A program made the translations under genes and the position numbers. The notes under the pieces were generated by a model. That model was not told the origin of the DNA, made no database searches, and saw only the letters and a program-made list of their open reading frames with translations. Positions 55,241 through 64,000 of a stretch of 64,000 bases of DNA are shown here, in pieces; within the stretch, counting starts at the first letter, position 1; each line of letters begins with the position of its first letter. This DNA is from Datisca glomerata (Eukaryota > Streptophyta > Magnoliopsida > Cucurbitales > Datiscaceae): NCBI GenBank assembly GCA_003255025.1, contig QANY01005074.1:896252-960251 (forward strand), written 5' to 3'.

Positions 55241-55382
55241 TAAAAAAATTTATGGCTATCATTGGAACTGACTTTTGTAGTAGTGCGATTCAAATACCCG
55301 ACTAATTTATCTAAAAAAATTTATGGCTATCATTGGAGCTGACTTTTGTAGTAGTGCGATTCAAATACCCGACTAATTTATC
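55241..55382. repeat. 71-bp tandem duplication spanning the right end of element B
   Basis: 55241-55311 and 55312-55382 differ at one position ('ggaactg' / 'ggagctg'). Each copy contains the last 45 bases of element B, ending TTTTGTAGTAGTG, plus 26 bases of flanking copia LTR. The duplication therefore arose after B inserted. Confidence 0.95.
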
Positions 55383-56372
55383 TATATAAATTCCTGACTT
55401 ATTTAATCCTGACATCGTACGACTCCACTATATGTCTGATGCTGCATGAACTCTCAATTCATGTGCGTTACATTTTCTATTGGTATAAATAAATATTTAT
55501 ATTTCATGGTTCGTAGAATATTTTACAGTAATCCCTTCGTAAATATCTGTAAGAAGAATGGGATGTAATATTTACCATTTACACTTCTAGTTCTTATTTT
55601 GTTAACTCCTTTATTGGCCGTGAATAAAAAAGATATAACTATGAAGTGTCTCGTACAATTTACCATGTCTTATTCAATGACTCATATCATTGAGTGTCGG
55701 GCCCAGTTTATTTATTCACACACCCATCAATAAAATATTAGGTGATATTGTTGCTTTTACAATCATCCCACGAATTCTATATCTATGATGACGCAACTCC
55801 AATAGAGTTTAATTATGGTCCTAACATCCGAGTTATTTCCTAACAATTCGAACTCATTCCTTTAAGAAATCAAAGATCGTGAGTAAGTAAGTCAAGTTCG
55901 GTATTCACCTCAGGATTAAGGTAATTATGAAAATATCCTTAAGATGTAACAATTAGATTTAGAGCTGGTTAAACGACTTTTCTATAAACTAATTGAATAC
56001 TGGTCTATTCAACATGTTTCATAACAAGCCTAAGTCATCCGTTAGTGTCCACTCTCATGACCCGAGACCGACATCATTTGGTTAAACCTAATAGTCGTAA
56101 TCGAATTCGATTGCTCTGTTAATCCTAAGACTGCGAATAACATTCTGATATATCTTAGAAGAGTTTGTCTGAAAGATTGCTCAGTCTTTACTCTTATTAT
56201 ATTGATAATAGTTCCAGGACTTAACCAAGTTACAGACACACTTTATTTAAAGAAAACTTCCATTTATTCATAAAAATCAATAATGTATAAATGTGAAAGA
56301 AATAAATATTCACTCATAAATAGTTACTACACCCTAGTTTGTAGACATCATTTCAACAATCTTCTCCTTGGA

Positions 56373-56860
56373 CTAAAGTAGGCATGTACAATCTTGCATC
56401 CCCATGCCCTCTAGATGACCATCAAAGAATTTACTGCTTAAAGTCTTCATGAATGAATCTGCCAAGTAATTAGCTGTTGATATGTGTGTTACTTCAACAT
56501 CTCCACGCGAAGACTCTTTCTGATGATGCGGTACCTTTGCTCTATGTGTTTGGATCTTTTGTGAATCCTTGGTTCCTTCAAGTTTACTATGACTCCTCTG
56601 TTGCCACAATAAAACGTCATGGGTTTGTAAGCATCTAGAATGACTTCCAGAGGCTTTAGGAACTTTTTTAAGCTAGACAGCTTCCTTTGTAACTCACAAG
56701 CCGTAGCATACTCAGCTTCCATGGTAGAATCAGTGATTCAAGATTGCTTGATACTTCTCCATACCACTCCTCCACCATTAAGAGTTAACATCGATCTTGA
56801 AGTGGACCTCCTAGAATCCTTGTCCGCTTGGAAATCAGAGTCGGTGTAACTTGTCATATT
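56373..56860 (-). pseudogene. RNase H of copia element 5
   Basis: Minus-strand frames give 'MEAEYATACELQRKLSSLKK', 'CGNRGVIVNLKEPRIHKRSK' and 'HISTANYLADSFMKTL', the copia RNase H end, with the Glu of AEY. Upstream, 'YTDSDFQADKDSRRSTS' supplies the first Asp region. A frameshift near 56600 separates the last two. The stop lies close to the polypurine tract, as expected. Confidence 0.85.
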
Positions 56861-58195
56861 CAAGTCGTGACCTGAATACACAAGCATGTAGTTCCTCATT
56901 CTTCTAAGATACTTGAGGATATGCTTAATAGCATTCCAATGCTCGAGTCTAGGATTGGATGGGAAATGACTTAGCACGCCCACAGCGTAGTAAATATCTA
57001 GTCTAGTGCAAAGCATTGCATACATGAGACTTCCTACGGCTGAGGCATATGAAATCTTTCTCATGTCTTCTTCTTCTTGAGAAGTCTTGGGAGATTTCTC
57101 TTTGAAGAGGCTGACTCCATGTCTGAAGGGAAGATATCCCTTCTTAGAGTATTGCATAGAGAAACGATCCATCACCTTATCAATATAAGATACTTGGAAG
57201 AGTGTCAACTGTCTGTTATTCTGATCCTGAAAGATATAAATACTTAGGACAAAAGCATGTTCTCCAAGATCCTTCACATTAAATTACTTTGCAAGCTAGA
57301 TTTTGACATCATACAATTTTCCTTACATTATTTCAAATGAGTAGAATATCGTACACGTACAAGATCAGAAAACCACCATCCCTTCGTGTCTCAACTTAGA
57401 CACACAGGGTTCATCCACTAACTAGTCGAAACTAAAGTTCTTGATAGTTTCATCGAATCTGATATTCCTCGAACATGACACTTGCTTAAGTCCATAAATG
57501 GACTTTAACAGTTCACAAAATTTGCCCTGTTGCGTCTCTCCATGAACCCGTCCGGTTGAGCTATATAAATGCGCTCTTCAAGATTGCTATTCACAAAAGC
57601 AATCTTGACGTCCATATGCAAGATTTCATAATCGAGGGTAGCAACAATTGAAATGAGGATTCAGATGGACCTAAGAATAGCCATCTACGAGAAGGTATCC
57701 TCATAGTCAATACCTTCCTTTTGGGTGTAGCCATTGGCTATAAGCCTAGCTTTGAATGTCTCTACATTTCTATCCGGACCTCTCTTTTTCTTATAAATTC
57801 ATTTACACCCCACAGGTATTACCCATGGCGTCTTGTCATAGGTTTGCTTCAAGACCAGCCATGACCTGCGAGAAAGAAGCAAGTTCATCGTGATCCTTTT
57901 CTGAGAATACTGTGAAGACATCTGCAAAAGACGTGTACCTATCAGGTTGTCTCATAACCATCCCACTCTGTCAAGGCTCCGTAGGTTCCGACTCTTTCTA
58001 TGGTTATTCCATTATTGATTCGAGAACAGATCCTGATTGGGGGGTTGGTGTTCTCCCACTCAATAATTCCTCTACCACAAGTGTGCTTCTCGGCTTCACA
58101 CTTCTTATATAGTCCTCTTCAAGAAAACTCACATCTGTGCTCAGGAATGTTTTCTTGTCGGTCGGACTATAAAAGACGTATCCTTGCATTCCCTT
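56861..58195 (-). pseudogene. Reverse transcriptase of copia element 5, YVDD changed to YVYD
   Basis: The frame 57277-56738 has 'MKDLGEHAFVLSIYIF', 'SYIDKVMDRFSMQYSKKGYL', 'SYASAVGSLMYAMLCTRLDI' and 'HWNAIKHILKYLRRMRNYML'. Upstream, at 57359-57348, the catalytic motif reads Tyr-Val-Tyr-Asp within 'LYVYDILLI', where the family has LYVDDILLI. The first catalytic Asp is therefore lost. Earlier RT segments up to 58190 are split by frameshifts. Confidence 0.85.
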
Positions 58196-59264
58196 AGGAT
58201 ATCATATAGATAGACATAATTCTGATCGACTCTTTAACTTGTTTGTCTTCGGTCTCAACACATGTGCCGAGCATCTCCATATTCTATGGTAGCTTACGGA
58301 CGACTTTCATCCACTACATCTTTCACATGGTGTACTATGCACCGTCTTTGACGGAACTTGGTTCAGAAGATATGTCGTTGTTTTCAAGTTATATCCCTAT
58401 AACGAATCTGGGCGGGATGAGTAACTAATCATGGATCTAACCATATCCAACATAGTTCAGTTTTTTCTATCTGACACACCATTCTGTTCTAGAGTACCAG
58501 GTGTTATAAGTTGAGAAAGAATACATTATTCCTTAAGATAGTCTCCAAACTCTCCTTGCAAGTACTCTCCACCACGATTGGATTGTAGTGTTTTATTTTA
58601 TTTCTCTAATTGCTTCTCAACCATAGCCTCGTATTCTTTGAAATTTTCAATGGTTGTAGACTTTAGGCGCATTAGATAAATATGTCCAAAACATGAGTAG
58701 TCATCTTTGGAGGTTACAAAATACTCATAACCTCCTCTTTCTTGAATATTCAATGGTCCACGTATCACTATGTACGAGTTCGAGGCATTGGGTGGCTCTT
58801 TCACCTTTCACTGAAAATGATCTCTTGGTCATTTCTATACAAGATTCGCATGTGGATAGTGATCCCACACTTAAGGTTTACAATGGATCATCCTTTGCAA
58901 GTCTTTTAATCCTATCTAGGCTAATGTGATCAAGAAGCAAGTGCCATAAGTAGGTTAGATCGATTGAGTCAGACTTCAATATTTTACTATCACTTTGTAA
59001 ATTAATATTTACCTCAATGTCATATATCATTGGAATTTTTAGTTTTACATAGAAAATTTTGTTTATCATGCATGCAGTAGTAATCAAGCAATCATTTCTA
59101 ATAATATCAATCATTATCAAAGAAATTCAAAGAAAATCTTTGCTCAATTACACTAGCTATTGAAATAAGGTTTTTCTAAAAAACTGGGATATAATAAACA
59201 TTATGTAAAACCAAATAACTGTTCTCAAATAACAATTTAATAGTTCCAACTGATACTGCATATA
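58004..59264 (-). pseudogene. Integrase of copia element 5
   Basis: The frame 58189-58004 has 'GYVFYSPTDKKTFLSTDVSF' and 'LEEDYI', the end of the integrase domain. 'EYFVTSKDDYSCFGHIYLMR' (58804-58598) covers the region of the first acidic residues (family: YFxTFxDDYSRYGYVYLM). 'LTYLWHLLLDHISLDRIKRL' (59120-58878) is the GAG-pre-integrase His region. All lie in separate short frames. Confidence 0.8.
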
Positions 59265-60213
59265 CTAGTGCTTCATTTCCCCAATTGAATTCGCCCTCAA
59301 CAAGGAACAATAAATATAGTTATTGGCTGTAGAGTCTACAATCCACGAAAAAAAAGAGTCAGCCACATAACAGGCTTCGGTTACAAGTAATGTACCTTTG
59401 CATTTCATCTCCTTGAGATAATCCAGGCAGTTGCCCTTCAGAAATGATGACACTTGTCTTTTGATTTGTCCACTTTCAAAGGGCCCTTGCCTTTCACAGC
59501 TTTTGAGTTTACCTTCTTAGCTTTCTTCGGACCTCTCTTGTATTTCTTTTTCACGCCAGAGGTGGACGGCTTACTTTTAGTAAAGTTTTCCTCTCCATTC
59601 TTTATGTAGCCCTTTAGAAATAGGGTCTTAACAGCTTGCAACTCCTTCGTGATTTCTGGAATAGAGTACCTCAACTTGTTCATCGAATAATTAAGTTCGA
59701 AGTTCTTAAACGTGTCTGGCATGGTCTCAAGGATCACATTAACTTGAGTTTTACCATCTACCTTAGCTTCCATGATCTCCATCTCATTCAGATAACTAAT
59801 GATCAACATCATATTTTCTCTGATAGGAGTTTAGGGTTTCATCTGATAGTTCATGAAGTTTCACACAACAGTTTGTTTGGCTTTGCGACTCTAATCTCCA
59901 AACATTTCAGTCATGTTCAACATCATATTAGCGACGGTCTCTATGTTCTGATGTTTTTTGTTCTAACACATTGCTAACTGATTCTAAGATGTAACATGTG
60001 ACGATCTCATCAGAACGTAGTCAAAAAGCATAGGGCATCCTTTTTCTCTTAAGTCGATTGAGCAATAGGCTCAAGGGGACAAGGGGTGGTGAGCACGAAC
60101 TTGTACTTTTCTACCGTCAATACGATATTAAGATTACGTTTCGAATCCACGTAATTTTCACTAATGAGCTTGTTTGCATTCAAGATTGTTAAGAGAGGGG
60201 ATGATGACATGAT
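59265..60213 (-). pseudogene. Gag and protease start of copia element 5
   Basis: On the minus strand gag starts near 60213 with 'MSSSPLLTILNANKLISENY', the typical copia gag start, and 'NLNIVLTVEKYKFVLT'. The frame 59812-59438 has 'LNEMEIMEAKVDGKTQVNVI', then a Lys-rich tail and 'CHHF', a broken zinc knuckle. The protease region (59453-59265) reads 'IVDSTANNYIYCSL', where the family has VDSGATNHV, so the catalytic loop Gly is replaced by Thr. Confidence 0.8.
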
Positions 60214-62340
60214 TACTAAAAAAATAAATAAAGCGATGTAAATAAATAATTAATCATTTAGGAAAGTATGATGGATGATGCAAATACCTAAATATTTAAA
60301 AATCTAAAAAAAACATATTTCTTCCATGATGTTAGGATCAACAATAACTCGTCTCATCTAGGGACAACACCAGAGCTACCCTCCTATCGCATTGAGGCTC
60401 TTCTCGTTTGGTGAACGCTTTTCAAAATGTCACTACATCTAGCTCAACCAATCACCAATGGTTTTGGTCATCTTAGCCCCACTGACTAGAACTTATGAGA
60501 GATTTCAATGTACTTCAGTCTAAGTGCTTGACCAACATATCAACTTTAAAGGTCGTTATGAACTAAGAGTCCGTCAATGGACAATCCCGCCTCACCATTT
60601 CCTTTACAAGCTTTAGCTTCGTAAGCAACTCGATGACTCAAAGTAACACGATTTTCAAGTTTCTTTCACTGAAGAGAGGACCGCTAGGGTGACTCTAAAC
60701 TATTCTTCGTGCCACGATGAAGTTTGCGTTGGGGACCATCAGAACGTTTCAACGTAAACGACACTCCCACTTAGTTTTTGAAAAAAAATGGACCTTTATT
60801 TTCTTTTAAAAAAACATAACTCTTTATAAATTTGAATAGCAAGTTTCAGTAATTATAAACTTTTATAAAATTTAAGTCATAATTTCAAAATTATAATTTT
60901 TTTATAAAATTTGTATTGTATATAAAATTATAACTCATTATAAATTTAAACTACAATGATGCATGTACATGTTAATGATAATTTGATATTAACATATCTC
61001 TATTCCTATATTGCATGTTATCTGAGGATGCAAGATTAATAATAAAACATACATTCAAAATTAACCTCTCTATGACTAATTTCAAATTACAACCCATAAA
61101 AAGAATAATAATTAAATTATAATAATTTAAATGCTAGTTTTCATGACGTATGTAATTATCTCATTCTCGTTCAGGAAGTTCCACCTCCATGTAATTATTT
61201 ACCAAGGTTTCGTCCCATTTTAAAAATTCAAATTTCAACTGAAAATTAATTTTCCAACAAATTTTACTTTGATAAATAATTACCAAGTAAATAGTCAATT
61301 GACTTATTTTAAAAATAATTTACAAAATAAATACTAATTAATTAGTGGTTAAAAATTACCGAATTAAGTAAATTTACTTTTCGAGACTAGATTTGACATG
61401 GAACCAAATCCCAAGTCTCTACGAATCATTTGGGCCAAGCAACCCTGTTAAGTCCAAAACCTCAACTGGCATGGTAGGTCCGTGCAAGCCCAAGGACCAA
61501 CATGGTCTTAGGCGCGCTAGTGTTTCCTAAACCCTAGTGCCGCCCCTAGGTTTCCTAAACCCTAGTGATGGCGTGACAAGCAGCGGACGACAACACGGGG
61601 CAGTAAGAGACAAAGAGAGAGAGGGAGATGAAGAGAGATATAGAGAGATAGAGAGAGAGAGGCAGAGAAAGCGAGAGAGAGAGAGAGCAGGAGAGGGAGA
61701 GAGAGATAGAGATAGATAGAGAGAGAGAGAGGTAGAGAGAGCGCAAGAAAGGGAAATAGAGTGAGACATGGGGGTGAGAGGGAGGAGGGAGGTAGAGATA
61801 AGGGAGAGCGAGAGAGTGAGATAGACTGAAAGAAAGAGAAAGAGAGAGAGGGAGGGAGGGGGAGAGAGAGATGTGAGAGGGAGCGAGAGAGAGAGGGAAA
61901 TAGAGCGAGAGATGGGGGGAGAGAGAGAGAGAGGGCGTGAGAGAGGGAGCAGTGCGTGGCGGCGCACGATGCCACGCGACATGGGGCAGTGGATGACGAC
62001 ATAGGAAATGGTATGCGGTGGCACGCAGTGAATGGTGGCGAGAGGTGAACAATGATGAAATTTATGGTGCGTGCGACTTTTGATCGGGAAGCATTTGCGA
62101 AAGATTTACATGGAATTTAATGATACAATACTTGCAAAATAAAATTACATAAAATACTATGCCACAATTTTAGCGTACAACAATTCTAAAATAGAAAAAT
62201 AACATCTAGAGCCAATCGATCATGATCCATTCATAAAACCTATTCAAACATGTTTTGAATCTACCATACACAAATATACACAAATATTACTCCATTCAAG
62301 CGTTTAAATATAGAATATGCATATTCAAAAAATCATAGGC
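60214..62340 (-). other. Long leader of copia element 5
   Basis: About 2.1 kb lie between the primer site and gag, with no supported gene. The segment about 60320-60780 has an ordinary base mix, and 60790-61390 is very AT-rich. 61595-61945 is a GA-rich microsatellite (next entry). The length is unusual for a copia leader, so part of it may be an insertion. Confidence 0.5.
61595..61945. repeat. GA/CT-rich microsatellite, about 350 bp
   Basis: The plus strand is mostly (GA)n with GAGG, GATA and GGGAGA interruptions. All three minus-strand frames stay open and encode Ser/Leu/Pro strings of up to 165 residues. These are compositional artefacts of the CT repeat. Confidence 0.9.
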
Positions 62341-62352
62341 TCTGCTACCTAT
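62341..62352 (-). promoter_or_regulatory. Primer-binding site of copia element 5
   Basis: On the minus strand, right after the LTR end ATCCAACA, the sequence reads 'ataggtagcagagcc', close to TGGTATCAGAGCC (tRNA-iMet). It fixes the LTR edge at 62353. Confidence 0.75.
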
Positions 62353-64000
62353 TGTTGGATCAAGTTTTTTAGATTTTAAAAAAAATTAATGAACTGTGAC
62401 TAATTTCATGGGCGGAATATAAATTTTTTTTATGCAAACATTTAATCGAATTCAACACAAAACCAACCAGTGAACATGCATAATTGTATAAACGTATCGA
62501 GAAGAGATAAAAACCATTTATACATTTTTTTGTAATGGATACTTTCTTATTTGGCAGGATCCAATTTCTATATCTCGTTGCTCGTAGTTTGATCTTCGCA
62601 CCGACAGCCACTCGTAAGAATTAGAAGTATATCTCTCAATGATATTAGCAAGAATTGAGTGTGGGCTCTCAAAATAATTGTGGAAGAGAAAACAAAAATT
62701 TCTCTTCCCTTATAGGTTTCCAGCGGCAACAGTAGGGAAAAGGGAGAGAGAAACTTTTTATGCTCTGATTGACACACTTAGGAGATGCAACCCTAATGCA
62801 ATCCATTTTATACTTAATTATTGAATTTACCGATATACCCTATATGTCAAAACCAAAATTCCCCACTCCATATACACTTATATGCTATTTTCACTTCTTC
62901 ATCTAGAGTCAAAATTGTGTCCAAATTTATCTGTCTTAACCGATGAATTCAATTGATCTCTATCAATTAATTAATTAATTTTTTTATTTACTAATTATTT
63001 ATTAATTAAAAAATAATAAAATAATTAATTTGAATATTTATCTTGATTTTCACTAATATAGTGATGACACCCATCTCATATGGGTTCAGGAAGTGTACCT
63101 TAGTCCAAAATACGTTTTTAGTCCAACTGATGTTTTTTATTCATGTCTTTATGAGGTACTCATGATACCAAATGTACCCACTATGAGATTCAAATACCCG
63201 ACTAATTTATCTTCATAAATTCTTGACTTATTTAATTCTGACATCATACGACTCCACTATAGGTCCAATGTCGAATGAACTCTCAATTCATTCGCTCTAC
63301 ATTTTTTGTTGGTGCAAATAAACATTTATATTTCACGGTCCATAGAATATTTTACGATATTATCCTTCATGAATATCAGTAACAATAGTGAGATGTGAAA
63401 TTATCATTTTAACCCTCTAGTTATTATTTCCTTAACTTCTTTATTAACTGTGTATAAGAAAGGCATAATTGTTAAATGTATCGTACTGTTCACCATGTCT
63501 TATTTATTCAGACACTCATCGATAAAGCGTAAGGTGATATTATTGCTCTTGGAATGTTGCTACGAGTTTCGTATCTATGAATCACGCAACTCCACCATGG
63601 TTTAATCATGGTCACAGCCGAGTTATTGTCTGACAATTCAAACTCACTCCTTTGGCGAATCAAAGATCGCGAGTAACTAGGTTAAGTTACATATTCACCT
63701 CAGTACGAAGATAATTATTAAAATACCCTTAAGGTGTAACAATTATATTTAGAGCTGGTTAAATGGTTTTGCTCTAAACTAATTGTTTACTAATCTATTC
63801 AACATATTTCATAACATGTCTAGGTCAACCGTTAGAGTCTCCATTCCCATGCCCCAAGATCGGCATCCTTTGGTTCAAACTAACAGTCATAATTTGATTC
63901 GATTGTCCAGTCGGTTCTAAGATTGCGTATAATATTTTGAACGATCTCAAAAGAGTTTTTCTAGAAGGGTCTTTACTCTTCATACATTGATAGAAGTATC
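62353..64000 (-). mobile_element. 5' LTR of copia element 5 (truncated by the window)
   Basis: It matches the 3' LTR from 51612 onward. Shared phrases are 'tatatctctcaatgatatta' (62627 / 51902), 'tgattgacacactta' and 'gattcaaatacccgac' (63185). Comparison with the 3' LTR suggests about 130 more bases beyond the window. It is the uninterrupted version of the site where element B inserted in the other LTR. Confidence 0.85.

Larger units (their letters stand above)
52456..55285. mobile_element. CACTA element B, about 2.8 kb, sibling of element A
   Basis: It shares with A the left subterminal sequence ('tgactgtcat', 'accgtcatcaaaaggtgcca', 'aagcctgccttccc') and right-end words ('caggttta', 'tgtcatatta'). 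The right terminus is TTTTGTAGTAGTG (55273-55285), the exact inverted form of A's CACTACTACAAAA. The left terminus is decayed; two placements are possible, at about 52456 ('catgaacaaaac') or about 52476 with GAT as target duplication. No transposase is seen. Confidence 0.8.
51612..56358 (-). mobile_element. 3' LTR of copia element 5, interrupted by element B
   Basis: 51612-52475 matches 62353-63180, and 55286-56358 matches from about 63184 on, including 'gattcaaatacccgactaat'. The intervening 2.8 kb is CACTA element B. Without B and its small duplication the LTR would be about 1.85 kb. The minus strand has 'aaggagaagat' (polypurine tract) just outside 56358. Confidence 0.85.
51612..64000 (-). 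mobile_element. Copia element 5, minus strand, cut by the window edge
   Basis: On the minus strand: 5' LTR (from beyond 64000 to 62353), iMet-type primer site, a long leader, gag, protease, integrase, RT, RNase H, polypurine tract and 3' LTR (56358-51612). CACTA element B is inserted in the 3' LTR. LTR ends are TGTTGAAATG... and ...ATCCAACA on the minus strand. The two LTRs match over about 1.6 kb with many differences. Confidence 0.88.

Noticed and set aside
61527..62052. Three overlapping minus-strand frames of 146-165 residues rich in Ser/Leu/Pro
   Set aside because: All three frames of a CT-rich microsatellite are open at once, which is a sign of base composition and not coding.
1..64000. 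tRNA, rRNA or intact host protein-coding genes
   Set aside because: None could be supported. Every frame with recognisable motifs belongs to a transposable element, and no tRNA-like fold with A/B boxes was noticed.

Overview
The window looks like plant nuclear DNA, probably from a flowering plant. It is AT-rich and has no bacterial operons. It is filled with plant-type transposons: Ty3/gypsy elements of the Athila/Tat kind and of a chromovirus-like kind, Ty1/copia elements with iMet-type primer sites, a LINE fragment, and En/Spm (CACTA) DNA transposons. I find no intact host gene, tRNA, rRNA or CRISPR array. Nearly every coding region is broken by stops, frameshifts or deletions, so this reads as old, nested, intergenic or pericentromeric repeat DNA. 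I could not settle the species.

Layout. 1-3150: remains of a gypsy element, with three LTR-end copies and two pentamer arrays, (GATAA)n and (TTATC)n, in opposite orientation. 3250-8869: minus-strand Athila-like gypsy element with its 5' LTR, gag, protease, an RT/RNase H remnant and integrase; most of RT is deleted. 8870-12013: unassigned DNA with a diverged tandem repeat of about 180 bp. 12014-12288: LINE endonuclease fragment. 12289-18822: plus-strand relative of the first Athila-like element, with two LTRs and gag-PR but no RT or integrase. 18823-23155: plus-strand chromovirus-like gypsy element (LTR, primer site, gag, PR, RT, RNase H). About 23165-25485: a probable CACTA-like element (C) that carries a gypsy RT fragment and a gene-like exon/intron. 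26498-44030: a minus-strand Tat-type gypsy element with an antisense (plus-strand) ORF of the Transposase_28 family. A complete copia element (27981-35046) with a perfect 5-bp target duplication interrupts that ORF.

44800-50237: a TNP2 transposase pseudogene split by CACTA element A (45791-50180, target duplication TGT). 51612-64000: a minus-strand copia element. Its 3' LTR is interrupted by CACTA element B (about 52456-55285), a sibling of A. Its 5' LTR runs off the right edge of the window.

The strongest observations are the A/B CACTA pair with hairpin subterminal repeats and exon-like cargo, the insertion of A into another transposase gene, the antisense-ORF Tat element with its copia insertion, and several small rearrangements at transposon ends. 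All coordinates come from reading by eye; LTR and domain edges marked as approximate may be off by tens of bases.
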